Below are positions 9,389-18,522 of a stretch of DNA of 41,003 nt, piece after piece. The position numbers and the translations under genes were made by a program. This stretch comes from Acidithiobacillus sp. (GTDB taxonomy: Bacteria; Pseudomonadota; Gammaproteobacteria; Acidithiobacillales; Acidithiobacillaceae): assembly GCF_027322205.1 (NCBI RefSeq), contig NZ_DAHVHY010000002.1, positions 48,072 to 89,074 on the forward strand, given 5' to 3'. The notes beneath the pieces are model-generated. The model was not told where the DNA came from, ran no database searches, and was given only the letters and a program-made list of their open reading frames with translations. The stretch's first letter is position 1. Each line of letters begins with the position of its first letter.

Positions 9389-10939
9389 TCATGGGTTAGC
9401 CTGCGTTACCGGCAATGTGCCGGCATCTGAATGGGAATTTTGTGGCGCGCTGGCGGTGGGGGAGGCTCGGGACCCCGTTTTGTTCCACCAGCCACCACCC
9501 AGAGCAACGAGCAGCGCCGCGGTATCCTGATAGCGCTGCGACTCAGCCTTGATTTCAGCAATCCGGGCATGGTCATACTGTACTTCGGAGGTCAGCAGGG
9601 TGAGATAATCAGAGGCTCCCGCCCGGTAACTCGCCTGGGCCAGTTGCAATGCCTGCGCGGCTGCCTGGAGCGCCTCTCGTTGAGCTGCGAGAGTCTGTGC
9701 ATCATGCTCCACCGCGCGCAAAGCATTCGCTACCTGATCAAAGGCGCTGAGCACTGTGCTTCTGTAGGCGGCATACACTACGTCATAAGCGGCGTGCGCT
9801 TCGGCTTTCTGCGCCTCCAATTTGCCGCCCTCAAAGATCGGTTGCGACATGGCGCCCACCAGGCTCCAGATGCTGCTCACCGGGTTGAAAAACAGCCCCG
9901 GGTGAGTCGCTGTGGCGCCGAACGCGGCGCTGAGCTGGACGGTGGGATAAAACTGTGCGCGGGCTTCGCCGATCGCCGCATTCGCGGCTTGCATCTGCGC
10001 GCGTGCGGCGCGGATATCCGGACGCTGCTTCAACAACTGCGAGGGGAGGCTTACCGGCAATTGCTTCGGGAGTTGCAAGGCCGCGAGGGTAAAGGGTTGG
10101 CGCCTGGCGTTCGCAGGAAAGGTTCCCACCAGAATGGCGAGTTCATGACGATAGACGGCGAGTTGTTGCTCCAGGGGTGGCAAGGTCGCCATCTCCGTGG
10201 CCAGTTGACTACGCTGGTTCACCACGCTGACGTAGTCGATGGCCCCTGCCCGGTACTGGTTCTCCGTCAGTTGCAGAAGTTTCTTCTCCTGGGCAATGAT
10301 GGCCATGGTGGCGCGAATCTGACCTTCCGTCGCCGCCTCATTGATGGCGGTGGTGACAATGTTGCCAGTCAGAGCCAGTCGCGCCGCTTCCAGTTCCCAC
10401 CGTTGATACTCCACCAAGGCTTCGCCGTGGCTGTAGACTAGGCGATTCACGCCAAAAATATCCGGGTAGTAGGTAACGCCGACGCTGCCGGTGATCAGGG
10501 AGTAGCGAAAGCCGCCACTCCTGCCAAAGGCCGCCGCGCTGGCCTTGCTGCGATTCGCCTGGAGATTGCCCGTTACCTGTGGATAAAAGATGCTGCTATC
10601 CACTCTCGCGGCGGCTTGCGCTTCGCGCAATTGCGCTTGCGCCTGGGCGATGGTCGGGCTGTTTTTCAGACCTACGGCAATCAGGGTGTCCAGCGCCTTG
10701 GCGTGAAAAAGCTTCCACCACTCTTCGTGGAGTTCCTGGCCATATGCCATTTCCTGAGCGTGACCAGCAGGGCCGCCGGGTGTCACGGTTCGTTTGATCT
10801 GTGCGCCTGCCGTGTAGGGTGCTTTGTCCGACGGGGCCGGGGGCATGCGCAGCGGTGGTTCGAAGCTACAGGCCGCCAGGCTCCCTGCCAGCACGGCCGC
10901 CAGCACCGCAGCAATGGGTCTCGGCAATGGTTTTTGCAC
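9389..10939 (-). CDS. Outer-membrane efflux lipoprotein (TolC/NodT type)
   Basis: 516 residues from the GTG at 10939, which has AGAGG 8 bases ahead and gives a clean lipoprotein signal: VQKPLPRPIAAVL followed by the lipobox LAAC with Cys24. The open frame extends 45 codons further upstream, but that stretch crosses the promoter and operator, so the shorter start is preferred. Two outer-membrane-efflux repeats follow, with family-typical segments such as SLPSQLLKQRPDIRAARAQ and SYRAGASDYLTLLTSEVQ. It is the first gene of the efflux operon. The C-terminal tail is Ser/Thr/Pro-rich. Confidence 0.93.
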   Translation of the reverse strand: MQKPLPRPIAAVLAAVLAGSLAACSFEPPLRMPPAPSDKAPYTAGAQIKRTVTPGGPAGHAQEMAYGQELHEEWWKLFHAKALDTLIAVGLKNSPTIAQAQAQLREAQAAARVDSSIFYPQVTGNLQANRSKASAAAFGRSGGFRYSLITGSVGVTYYPDIFGVNRLVYSHGEALVEYQRWELEAARLALTGNIVTTAINEAATEGQIRATMAIIAQEKKLLQLTENQYRAGAIDYVSVVNQRSQLATEMATLPPLEQQLAVYRHELAILVGTFPANARRQPFTLAALQLPKQLPVSLPSQLLKQRPDIRAARAQMQAANAAIGEARAQFYPTVQLSAAFGATATHPGLFFNPVSSIWSLVGAMSQPIFEGGKLEAQKAEAHAAYDVVYAAYRSTVLSAFDQVANALRAVEHDAQTLAAQREALQAAAQALQLAQASYRAGASDYLTLLTSEVQYDHARIAEIKAESQRYQDTAALLVALGGGWWNKTGSRASPTASAPQNSHSDAGTLPVTQANP

Positions 10940-10961
10940 AACGATACCTCTCACGGGCCTG

Positions 10962-10977
10962 TACCGACCGGTCAGTA
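10962..10977. promoter_or_regulatory. TetR-type palindromic operator
   Basis: TACCGACCGGTCAGTA is a near-perfect 16-bp palindrome (two mismatched positions). It has the GACCGGTC core often seen upstream of efflux operons controlled by TetR-family repressors. It lies immediately downstream of, and touches, the predicted -10 region. No tetR-like gene is in the window, so the regulator would be encoded elsewhere. Confidence 0.6.
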
Positions 10978-11005
10978 TAATGGAGGCAATCCCCCCTGCT
11001 GTCAA
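10976..11005 (-). promoter_or_regulatory. Sigma-70 promoter of the efflux operon
   Basis: On the minus strand there is a consensus TTGACA (11005-11000). It is followed 17-18 bases later by CATTAT/ATTATA (about 10982-10976) as a -10 box. It sits about 40 bases ahead of the GTG of the outer-membrane gene and abuts the TetR-type palindrome, consistent with repression by steric block. Confidence 0.6.
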
Positions 11006-11125
11006 ACGGTTCCGGCGTTTCCCCCGCGCGAAAGCCAGGAACTGATTACCGGGCAATGTGCTCTTGATTTGCACAGGGTTTCACCGCATATTTCCAGTTA
11101 CGAGGTTTACTGTTTGGAGGAGCGT

Positions 11126-11911
11126 ATGCGGTTGAAAATCTTTGGAACCATCGCCATTGCCTTGATGCTGGCCGCGCCTACAGCGTGGGCCGAACCTAGT
11201 GTAGCGCAAGTCACGCAAGCGATACAGGCGGGTCGTTTGGATCAGGCGCAGAGCATGATGCGGGAGGTGCTGGTCGCGCACCCGCAGTCCGCGGAGGCGC
11301 AGTATGTCGAGGCGCGGATTCTGGCGCGTCAGGGCCACTGGACCGACGCGGCAGCGGCCTTGCAGAAATCCGAGCAACTTGCACCCGGCATGCCCTTTGT
11401 GAAAGCGCAGGTGCTGACCTCTTTTAAGAAGTCGTTGCAGAGTCATGTGAATAAACCGGTCGGTAAAATCAGCAAAGCAAGTCACTGGAGTACAGTGCTG
11501 GCGTTTTTCCTGGGTCTCGTCGCATTCATTGCGCTGATATCCATGTTCTTGCGCCGCCGCCGCCAGCAGGCGAGCATGATGTACCGTGGACAGCCTTCCG
11601 GGCCTTTCGGGGGGATGAACGGTTATGGTCCCATGAATCCCGGCGGTGCCATGGGCGGCATGCCGCAGCAGGGGGGTGGGCTGGGGTCCAGTCTGACCTC
11701 CGGGATTGCCACTGGTGTTGGGGTGGGCGCCGGACTGGCAGCCGGGCAGGCATTGGCCGGCAGTCTGTTTGGACACGGCAATGAATCGGGTAATGCCGCC
11801 GGTGATAGCAGCAACAATGATCTGGGTTTGACGGACGACTCCTGGGGCAATGACCAGTTGGCGTCCAATGACGACTTCGGACTGGATGACGGCGGCGACA
11901 GCTGGGGCTAA
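11126..11911 (+). CDS. Secreted/membrane TPR-like protein with Gly-rich acidic tail
   Basis: 261 residues from the ATG at 11126, with GGAGG 5 bases ahead. The order is: signal peptide (MRLKIFGTIAIALMLAAPTAWA, cleavage after about residue 22); a tetratricopeptide-like helical region (about 25-100, with DQAQSMMREVLVAHPQSAEA); one membrane helix near residues 117-137; an Arg-rich stop-transfer RRRRQQ; a Gly/Met/Pro-rich segment; and an acidic, Trp-containing C-terminus (DDSWG repeated as GDSWG). The topology suggests a periplasmic TPR domain and a cytoplasmic flexible tail. The function is unknown. It is divergent from the efflux operon with 186 bases between starts, and is monocistronic with its own terminator. 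Confidence 0.85.
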   Translation: MRLKIFGTIAIALMLAAPTAWAEPSVAQVTQAIQAGRLDQAQSMMREVLVAHPQSAEAQYVEARILARQGHWTDAAAALQKSEQLAPGMPFVKAQVLTSFKKSLQSHVNKPVGKISKASHWSTVLAFFLGLVAFIALISMFLRRRRQQASMMYRGQPSGPFGGMNGYGPMNPGGAMGGMPQQGGGLGSSLTSGIATGVGVGAGLAAGQALAGSLFGHGNESGNAAGDSSNNDLGLTDDSWGNDQLASNDDFGLDDGGDSWG

Positions 11912-11932
11912 GCCCGTTGCTTTGCGCAATCG

Positions 11933-11960
11933 AAGGGGCATCACTGCGATGCCCCTTTTT
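11933..11960 (+). terminator. Rho-independent terminator after the TPR gene
   Basis: The stem AAGGGGCATC / GATGCCCCTT (11933-11942 with 11948-11957, 5-base loop) is followed by a T-run to 11960. It is 21 bases after the TPR stop codon. The convergent maf gene ends 17 bases further on. Confidence 0.92.
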
Positions 11961-11977
11961 AATGCCTTTTCAGGGGG

Positions 11978-12556
11978 TTATGGTAGCGGGTAACCGAGTT
12001 TGCGCAACACCCGGCAGAGGGCAATCAGCGGCAAGCCCATCAATGCGTGGGGGTCTTCTCCTTCCATGCGCTTCACCAGACTGATGCCCAGTCCTTCGGA
12101 GCGAAAACTTCCGGCGCAATCCAGTGGCTGGTCTCGCGCCACATAGCGCTCAATCTCCATTCTCGTTAGCGCGCGTAGGACGATCCGATATGGCACCAGA
12201 AATATTTCGGTGCCGGATGCGGCGACGATGGCCATACCGTTGAGAAATTCGACAGCCTGACCCTGCATCCAGTCCAGTTGTTCCACGGCCCGTTCGGCAT
12301 TCCCCGGTTTGCCGAGAATGCGGGTACCGCAGACCGCCATCTGGTCGGCGCCGATGACCACTGCCTGGGGATTGCGGCGCGCCACGACCTGCGCCTTGGC
12401 TTCTGCCAGCCGACAGACGAGGGCCTCTGGCGCCTCCTCCGGTAACGGGGTTTCATCGACCGCTGAAGCTTCCACGCGGAACGGAATTTGCAGATGTTGC
12501 AACAATTCCTGGCGGTAAGGGCTGGTGGACGCGAGGATTAATTCTGGCAGAGACAC
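11978..12556 (-). CDS. Maf-like nucleotide pyrophosphatase, YceF type
   Basis: A 192-residue cytosolic house-cleaning nucleotide pyrophosphatase. It opens with LILASTSPYRQELL, has VDETP at about 33-37 and a catalytic-site IGADQM with D71. It also has CAGSFRSEGLGISL and GLPLIALCRVLRKLG near the end, which match the E. coli YceF branch (known to act on m7GTP) rather than the dTTP/UTP branch. It starts 12 bases after the ppc stop, so it is cotranscribed with ppc. Confidence 0.93.
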   Translation of the reverse strand: MSLPELILASTSPYRQELLQHLQIPFRVEASAVDETPLPEEAPEALVCRLAEAKAQVVARRNPQAVVIGADQMAVCGTRILGKPGNAERAVEQLDWMQGQAVEFLNGMAIVAASGTEIFLVPYRIVLRALTRMEIERYVARDQPLDCAGSFRSEGLGISLVKRMEGEDPHALMGLPLIALCRVLRKLGYPLP

Positions 12557-12568
12557 GCACCTTCCTCC

Positions 12569-15358
12569 TTACCCGGTGTTGCGCTGTCCGGCAGAAATAG
12601 CATTGATGGTGCGTAACAGAGGGTCCAGCCATATCTCGCGGAACTCGGGCGGTGCGTCATCATTGCGATAACGACGCAGCAAGGCGAGCTGAATATGGTT
12701 GAGTGGCTCCATGTACACGTTGCGCCGTTGCAGGGAAAATGCCAGAGCCGGATTGTCGGCGAGCAGTTGCTCTAATCCGGCCATGGCGAGCATTTCGGCC
12801 AGGCTGCGTTCAAACTCGGCGCGAATTTTCTGATATATCCCGGCGGCAATCTTCTGATCTTTGGGTAAACCGGCATATTCGCCGGCGATAGCCATATCTG
12901 TTTTGGCCATGGCCATGGCGATATTACTCATGAGCGCCCGAAAGAACGGCCACTGTTGGTACATGTCCCGCAAAGCCTGCAAACGCTCCGGCTTATCCCT
13001 CCGCCACTGGGCGAGTGCCGAACCCAGTCCATACCAGGCTGGCAGAATATGCCGCGATTGGGCCCAGGCGAAAATCCATGGGATAGCGCGGATAGAGGAC
13101 ATGGAACGGTCCCCCCGCTGGCGATGAGAGGGACGCGACCCGATGTTCATGTGGGCAATTTCGTTAAGCGGGGTGGCTTCGTAGAAATAATCCATGAAGC
13201 CCGGGGTGTTTTCGGTCAGGTCGCGGTAAGCTGCCTCTCCGGTGCGGGTCAACTCTGCCATAATCCGCAAGTGGTTCGGGTTATCACCAGATACGGACCG
13301 GACTAGCCCCATACTCGCCTTGATGAGACCGGCCGTGCCCACGGTCAGTTCATAAAGCGCCGTCTCCAGGTTGGCATATTTAAAGGAGAGCACCTCTCCC
13401 TGTTCAGTGGTTTTGATTTGTCCGCGTACCGTATCTGGCGGCTGGGCCAGAATGGCTTCGTAGGTGGGGCCGCCGCCGCGCCCCACGCTACCGCCGCGAC
13501 CATGGAAGACGCGCATCTGAATTCGTCGCTTGTCTGCCAGGGCGGCCAGTCGCATTTGCGCCTGGTACAGGGACCAACTGGAAGAGAGGATGCCGCCATC
13601 CTTGCAGGAGTCCGAATAGCCCAGCATGACCTCTTGGGTATCGTCCTGACTGCGGAGGATTTCGGTATAGACCGGGTTGTCCAGCAAGGTAGACATCACC
13701 GTGTCCATGCGTTCGAGATCGTGGATAGTTTCAAAGAGGGGCGTGACGGCGATCTCACTGTACAGCCCCTGCCGTGACCAACCGGCCAGGCCGAACTCTT
13801 TGGCGAGGACCAGCACTTCCATGATGTGGCTGGCCTCATGTGTCATAGAGATCACGTAGTTGCCGAAACCGGATGAACTCACTTCACGACGCAACTGGGC
13901 GATGCAGCGGAACATGGCGCAGGTCTCGGCGGCCATCGGTGACAGATCGGGCTGCTTTTCTACCAGCGGGCCGGGTCGGCGCAGGGCTTCGGAGAGCGTC
14001 AGCAGGCGCGTCTCTTCCGGTAGTTCCAGATAGTTGGCGAAGCCGGGCACTGCCGCAAAAAGCTCAGCGATGGTGCGGGAATGTACGGTGGATTCCTGAC
14101 GAATATCCAGGTTGGCCAGATGGAAACCAAAGGTCTGAACCAGCCAGATAATGTCCTGCACCTTGTGATCGGCGATGTAGTCATCGTTGTGGCCCCGCAA
14201 GGAGTCACGCACCAGCAAAAGATCGTCGAGGAAATCCTCTGCGGCCGCATAAGCCGGACCAGAGGATTCGTTGAGGATCTGACCGTTTTCCAGTTGCCGA
14301 AGTCGCAGATCAAGGCGCGTCATCATGTAGCGCAGCTTGCGCCGATAAGGTTCGCTGGGGAAACGTTGATCCACCCATTCGGCGAGTTCCGGGAAGTCAT
14401 CGGCATCTCGTTCCAGCGAGGCCAGCAGGATGGGAGAAATGGCGCAGAAGCGGCTGGAATGCCCAAGCAGTTGGTAGAGATCGCTTAAGCGTTGCTGGTA
14501 TTCTCGCAACACTTCGATGCTTTGGGTACGCAAGGCCCAACCGGTAATGGCCGCCGTCACATTGGGATTGCCATCGCGGTCACCACCGATCCAGGAGCCG
14601 AAGCGGATGAAAGCCGGGATGTCGATATCATCATTGCCAAAGACCCGTCGCGCTGCACGTCGCGCCGCCTGGTAGGTGCGTGGCACGGCCTCAAAGAGGC
14701 TGTCGCGGAAATAGAAAAGGCCATTCTCGACCTCATCCTGTACCTGTGGTCGGTTGGTCCGCACTTCCTCGGTTTCCCAGAGAATTTGGATTTGCGCCTT
14801 CAGATTGTCGATAACATCCTGTTCTTCCTCATCATTAAGAGATGGATCGTCGAGCATTTTGCTGGCCACAAAGATGCGGCGTAAACCATGAAGCACCGTC
14901 CGTCGCTTGGATTCGGTGGGGTGTGCTGTGAATACTGGTAGGTAACGCGTCTGATCCAGGAGAAATTGTATTTGACCGGAGTTGATGCCCTGGTTTTGCA
15001 GTTCGCGGAAGGTTTCTTCAAAAGAACCGATCCACAGCCCATCCCCCTTTTGCAACAGGCGGCGACGATGCAGATGTTGGAACTCTTCTTCCGCAATGTT
15101 GACCAAGCTGAAGTAGGTGTTGAATGCGCGTATCACCAGCACGAGATCATCCTGGGGCAGTGCGTCGATGAAGCGCGCGAGACGACCACGCAGGCGGAGA
15201 TCTTCTTTTTTGTGCAAACGGATATATCCCTGGCGAAGCTGCTCTACGGCATTGAATACCCGGGTTCCGGCTTGTTCGCGCAGGACCTCGCCCAGCAAAT
15301 TGCCAAGCAATTTGACACGAGCGCGGAGTGCTTTGTCATTGATGGTCGTCTTTTCCAC
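12569..15358 (-). CDS. ppc: Phosphoenolpyruvate carboxylase
   Basis: A 929-residue cytosolic enzyme that carboxylates phosphoenolpyruvate with bicarbonate to oxaloacetate, feeding the often incomplete TCA cycle of autotrophs. Catalytic motifs are visible: FTAHPTESKRRT with H146, the substrate loop FGSWIGGDRDGNPNV, and FHGRGGSVGRGGGPT around residue 615. The C-terminus ends RNTG as in the family. AAGGAGA lies 8 bases before the ATG. maf follows 12 bases downstream. Confidence 0.98.
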   Translation of the reverse strand: MEKTTINDKALRARVKLLGNLLGEVLREQAGTRVFNAVEQLRQGYIRLHKKEDLRLRGRLARFIDALPQDDLVLVIRAFNTYFSLVNIAEEEFQHLHRRRLLQKGDGLWIGSFEETFRELQNQGINSGQIQFLLDQTRYLPVFTAHPTESKRRTVLHGLRRIFVASKMLDDPSLNDEEEQDVIDNLKAQIQILWETEEVRTNRPQVQDEVENGLFYFRDSLFEAVPRTYQAARRAARRVFGNDDIDIPAFIRFGSWIGGDRDGNPNVTAAITGWALRTQSIEVLREYQQRLSDLYQLLGHSSRFCAISPILLASLERDADDFPELAEWVDQRFPSEPYRRKLRYMMTRLDLRLRQLENGQILNESSGPAYAAAEDFLDDLLLVRDSLRGHNDDYIADHKVQDIIWLVQTFGFHLANLDIRQESTVHSRTIAELFAAVPGFANYLELPEETRLLTLSEALRRPGPLVEKQPDLSPMAAETCAMFRCIAQLRREVSSSGFGNYVISMTHEASHIMEVLVLAKEFGLAGWSRQGLYSEIAVTPLFETIHDLERMDTVMSTLLDNPVYTEILRSQDDTQEVMLGYSDSCKDGGILSSSWSLYQAQMRLAALADKRRIQMRVFHGRGGSVGRGGGPTYEAILAQPPDTVRGQIKTTEQGEVLSFKYANLETALYELTVGTAGLIKASMGLVRSVSGDNPNHLRIMAELTRTGEAAYRDLTENTPGFMDYFYEATPLNEIAHMNIGSRPSHRQRGDRSMSSIRAIPWIFAWAQSRHILPAWYGLGSALAQWRRDKPERLQALRDMYQQWPFFRALMSNIAMAMAKTDMAIAGEYAGLPKDQKIAAGIYQKIRAEFERSLAEMLAMAGLEQLLADNPALAFSLQRRNVYMEPLNHIQLALLRRYRNDDAPPEFREIWLDPLLRTINAISAGQRNTG

Positions 15359-15731
15359 GGTTCCGTCTCCTTATTGCATTGATTCCACATTCAGGGGCGA
15401 TGACCACCGGGTCGTCCGCTGATACTGGGGTACCTGGGGCTGTCTGGGAAAAGTCGCTGTCGCGGTCTTCTGCTTCAGGCTGATGGAGCGGAATGGCCGA
15501 GACCACTTTTGCCGACTGGCTTTGCATCTAACGTAATGGGAAGCGTGCGACAGGTCAATTCATAATAAAAGCTGATTGCCGTTCCACCCCAGACAGAGGT
15601 GCTATCCGCGGCTGCACAAGCATGGCGTTCGCTTTGTTTTTGAGTTAGTCTAACCGGCATGCAGTGCAAGGAGTCCCGCAGGCTTTTTCACTACCCTAGA
15701 AGCGCCATGAAGCATAGTTAAGGAGATAAAA
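15359..15731. other. Intergenic region between divergent ppc and hfq
   Basis: No convincing gene is seen; the short minus-strand frames here lack ribosome-binding sites and family features. The region must hold the promoters for ppc (minus) and hfq (plus). An odd-length inverted repeat GTTAG-T-CTAAC at 15644-15654 lies about 80 bases ahead of hfq. AAGGAG about 7 bases ahead of the hfq ATG is the ribosome-binding site. Confidence 0.5.
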
Positions 15732-15992
15732 ATGGCCGGACAACAAAAAGGACAGATCCTACAGGATCCTTTTCTCAATCTGTTGCGTAAGGAGCATGTT
15801 CCTGTCGCCATCTATCTGGTGAATGGTATCAAGCTGCAAGGTTTTGTGGAGTCTTTTGACCAGTTCGTCGTATTGCTTCGCAACAATGTGAGTCAGATGA
15901 TTTACAAACATGCTATTTCTACGGTGGTTCCCGGTCGTGATGTGCGTTTGCCCTTGCCGGAAGGCGAAGGCGATGCGGAAGAAGGGGCCTGA
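15732..15992 (+). CDS. hfq: RNA chaperone Hfq
   Basis: An 86-residue Sm-like hexameric RNA chaperone that pairs small RNAs with mRNAs. Sm1 is visible ([27 protein letters not shown]) and Sm2 contains the YKHAIST motif. A short acidic tail ([10 protein letters not shown]) replaces the longer tail of enterobacteria. It is the first gene of the plus-strand operon hfq-hflX-hflK-hflC-hisZ-purA. Confidence 0.98.
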   Translation: MAGQQKGQILQDPFLNLLRKEHVPVAIYLVNGIKLQGFVESFDQFVVLLRNNVSQMIYKHAISTVVPGRDVRLPLPEGEGDAEEGA

Positions 15993-16039
15993 TTCTGGCA
16001 AATACCGAAGTTGCTGTAGCCTCGCCCCAGGAGAGGGTT

Positions 16040-17314
16040 TTGCTCGTCCATGTGGTATTGCATGGTGAGGCCGATCCTGACGATGGGGCGGAGTTTTTTC
16101 ATCTGGCCACGGATAGTGGTGCGTACGTATTAGAATTCCTTTCCGTACAGCGCGATCGTCCCGACCCGGCGACTTTTCTGGGGCGTGGCAAGGTGGCCGA
16201 ACTCGCGGAGCAGGTTTCCGACTTGTCTGTAGATCTTGTACTTTTTGATCGAGTCCTGAGCCCCGTGCAGGAGCGCAATCTGGAGCGCGCGCTCCAATGC
16301 CGGGTCGTCGACCGGGTGGGTCTTATCCTCGATATCTTCGCGCGACGAGCACGTACCCATGAAGGCAAATTGCAAGTGGAACTGGCGCAGTTGACACGCT
16401 TACGGACGCGCCTCATCCGCGGCTGGACTCATCTGGAACGCCAGCGCGGCGGCATCGGACTAAGGGGTCCAGGTGAAACCCAGCTGGAAACAGATCGGCG
16501 CCTCATTGGTGAACGTATTCGTTCTCTGCGCGGACGTCTGGTCAAAGTGGCTGCACATCGGGCAACACAGCGGCGGGCTCGTCAGCGGGCACCACTACCA
16601 ACGGTTGCTTTGGTCGGTTATACGAATGCCGGTAAATCTTCTCTCTTCAATACCCTCACAGAAAGTTCCAGTTACGCTGCTGATCACCTGTTTGCGACCC
16701 TCGATCCGGCAATACGGCGTTTGCAAGTCGCGGGGCACGAGGCCATTCTCCTGGCTGATACTGTCGGTTTTTTACGTGATTTGCCGACGGATTTGATTGC
16801 CGCTTTTCGTGCGACTTTGGAAGAGGTAAACCAGGCGCAGTTGCTTCTCCATGTAATAGATGGAAGCGCTCCCGACCGTGATGCCCAGATTGCCGCGGTA
16901 GACGCCGTTTTGAAAGAAATTGGCGCAGATGGGATCCCCCGCCTGTTGGTACTCAACAAGGTAGATTTGACAGGAGACGCACCAGGTAATGTATATGAAG
17001 GCTCTGGTAGCCTGATGGCGGTGCGTGTTAGTGCTTGCTCTGGTGCGGGTATGCCCGAGTTGCTGCAGGCTATGGCGCAGCGTGTAGGGCGATCCATGCT
17101 GCGTGCAGAATTGACGTTGACGCCTGAAGAGGGCGCCTTGCGTGCCCGATTGCACCGCATGGCTAGCATTGTTGAGGAAAATTTTGATGAGCTGGGCATG
17201 GCACATCTGATTTTTGACATTGATGATCTCACCTGGCGGCGCATGCGTGCGCAAATGCGCAATAGCGGTTGTCAGGCGATAGATACGCCCCCTACAATAC
17301 CGGCCGATGGCTGA
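16040..17314 (+). CDS. hflX: Ribosome-associated GTPase HflX
   Basis: A 424-residue GTPase that splits stalled or hibernating 70S ribosomes. The N-terminal HflX domain is followed by a coiled region with QRGGIGLRGPGETQLETDRR. The G domain has G1 GYTNAGKS (193-200), G3 DTVG (240-243), G4 NKVD (306-309) and G5 SA near 331. The coordinates use the TTG at 16040. However, the first beta-strand seems to begin slightly earlier (in-frame residues ERVLLVHVV), and an AGGAGAGGG sequence overlaps that stretch. The true start may be a non-ATG codon up to 16 codons upstream, just after hfq. Confidence 0.95.
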   Translation: MLVHVVLHGEADPDDGAEFFHLATDSGAYVLEFLSVQRDRPDPATFLGRGKVAELAEQVSDLSVDLVLFDRVLSPVQERNLERALQCRVVDRVGLILDIFARRARTHEGKLQVELAQLTRLRTRLIRGWTHLERQRGGIGLRGPGETQLETDRRLIGERIRSLRGRLVKVAAHRATQRRARQRAPLPTVALVGYTNAGKSSLFNTLTESSSYAADHLFATLDPAIRRLQVAGHEAILLADTVGFLRDLPTDLIAAFRATLEEVNQAQLLLHVIDGSAPDRDAQIAAVDAVLKEIGADGIPRLLVLNKVDLTGDAPGNVYEGSGSLMAVRVSACSGAGMPELLQAMAQRVGRSMLRAELTLTPEEGALRARLHRMASIVEENFDELGMAHLIFDIDDLTWRRMRAQMRNSGCQAIDTPPTIPADG

Positions 17315-17328
17315 GGAAGGAGAGCGGT

Positions 17329-18522
17329 ATGCCGTGGAGTGATCCGGGCGAAAACGGAAACAAAAACGATAATAACCCTTGGGGGCGGCGTCCCAATGCG
17401 CAAAAGCCGGTTTTTGATATCCAGAAAATCACCCAGGAGCTGAAAAAACTGGGTGGTGTTTTTGGCTCCGGCGGTGGCCGTGGCAGCGGGCCGAAGATGG
17501 ATCGCAAGTGGTTGCGCCTGCTACCTTTTCTGGTGATTATGGTACTGATCCTGTTCTGGGTTGCTTCTGGCATTTATGTCGTGGGACCGGATGAAGAGGG
17601 TGTGGTGCTGCGTTTCGGCAAAGAGGTTGGCATCAGCCAGCCCGGTTTACATTATCGGCTTCCTTTCCCTTTTGAGCGTGTATATCTGCCCAAAGTAGCG
17701 CAGAGCCGGCGTCTGGTTTTGGGTTATAGTGGCGCCGCTGATTCACTGAATCCCGGCATGATGCTGACTGCAGACGGAAACGTGGTTGATGTCCGTTTTT
17801 CCGTGCAGTATCGAATTACCAATGCCAGTCATTATCTGTTTGCCACCACGAATCCGGGTCAGTTGATTTCGTATTGTGCGGAGTCCGCCATGCGCGAGCT
17901 GGTGGGGCGTAGCAAAATTGACGATCTGCTTACATCCGGTAGAGGTGCGATTGAGCAGCAGGCACAGCAGCTCACCCAAAACCTGCTGAATCGTTACCAT
18001 GCGGGTGTCACCGTTGACGCTGTTCAACTGCTGCAGGTGGAATCCCCCAAGGCGGTCCAGCCAGCGTTTACGGAGGTGACGACTGCACGTGAGGATATGG
18101 AGCGGGCGCGTAACGAGGCGCAGGCCTATGCGAGCTCGGTGATTCCCAAAGCCAAGGGGGAAGCTGCCGCCATGGTGACGAATGCCGAGGGCTATAAGCA
18201 GCAGGTGGTGGATCGTGCCAAGGGGGATAGCGCACGTTTTACGGACATTCTTCAAGCCTATCGGAAAAATCCAAAGGTGGTGAGTGAGCGTATGTACTTA
18301 CACACCATGCAGGTTATTCTGAGTCATACCCAGAAAGTGATTATTGAAAGTAAGGGGCAGCCCGTGATCTATCTCCATATGCCCGCCAAAACTCCCGTGG
18401 CGGTCCATAGTCCGACGAGCTCCACAGCAGTCACGGCGCCAGCCCTGTCTGTAACTCCGCCGGTAGCATTAACGACCAGCCCGGCGGCTTTACGGATTCC
18501 GGTAGCGGGGGCCAGATCATGA
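17329..18522 (+). CDS. hflK: FtsH-modulating membrane protein HflK
   Basis: A 397-residue SPFH/prohibitin-family protein from the ATG at 17329 (GGAAGGAGAG ahead); an in-frame start 20 codons earlier lies inside hflX and is rejected. It has a Gly/Asn-rich N-terminal tail (MPWSDPGENGN), one membrane helix at about residues 62-82, then the SPFH domain starting YVVGPDEEGVVLRFGKEV. A helical coiled part (EVTTAREDMERARNEAQAYA) and a Pro/Ser/Thr-rich C-terminus follow. With HflC it forms a cage around the FtsH protease. The stop overlaps the hflC start (ATGA). Confidence 0.97.
   Translation: MPWSDPGENGNKNDNNPWGRRPNAQKPVFDIQKITQELKKLGGVFGSGGGRGSGPKMDRKWLRLLPFLVIMVLILFWVASGIYVVGPDEEGVVLRFGKEVGISQPGLHYRLPFPFERVYLPKVAQSRRLVLGYSGAADSLNPGMMLTADGNVVDVRFSVQYRITNASHYLFATTNPGQLISYCAESAMRELVGRSKIDDLLTSGRGAIEQQAQQLTQNLLNRYHAGVTVDAVQLLQVESPKAVQPAFTEVTTAREDMERARNEAQAYASSVIPKAKGEAAAMVTNAEGYKQQVVDRAKGDSARFTDILQAYRKNPKVVSERMYLHTMQVILSHTQKVIIESKGQPVIYLHMPAKTPVAVHSPTSSTAVTAPALSVTPPVALTTSPAALRIPVAGARS

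Noticed and set aside
9431-10441. 336-codon plus-strand frame
   Set aside because: Antisense to the outer-membrane efflux gene, which has a lipobox and family motifs; high GC gives long antisense frames.
11081-11944. 287-codon minus-strand frame
   Set aside because: Antisense to the TPR protein gene, which has a signal peptide, ribosome-binding site and terminator; the frame also crosses that terminator.
15475-15669. 64-codon minus-strand frame upstream of ppc
   Set aside because: No ribosome-binding site, no domain, lies in the shared promoter region of ppc and hfq.
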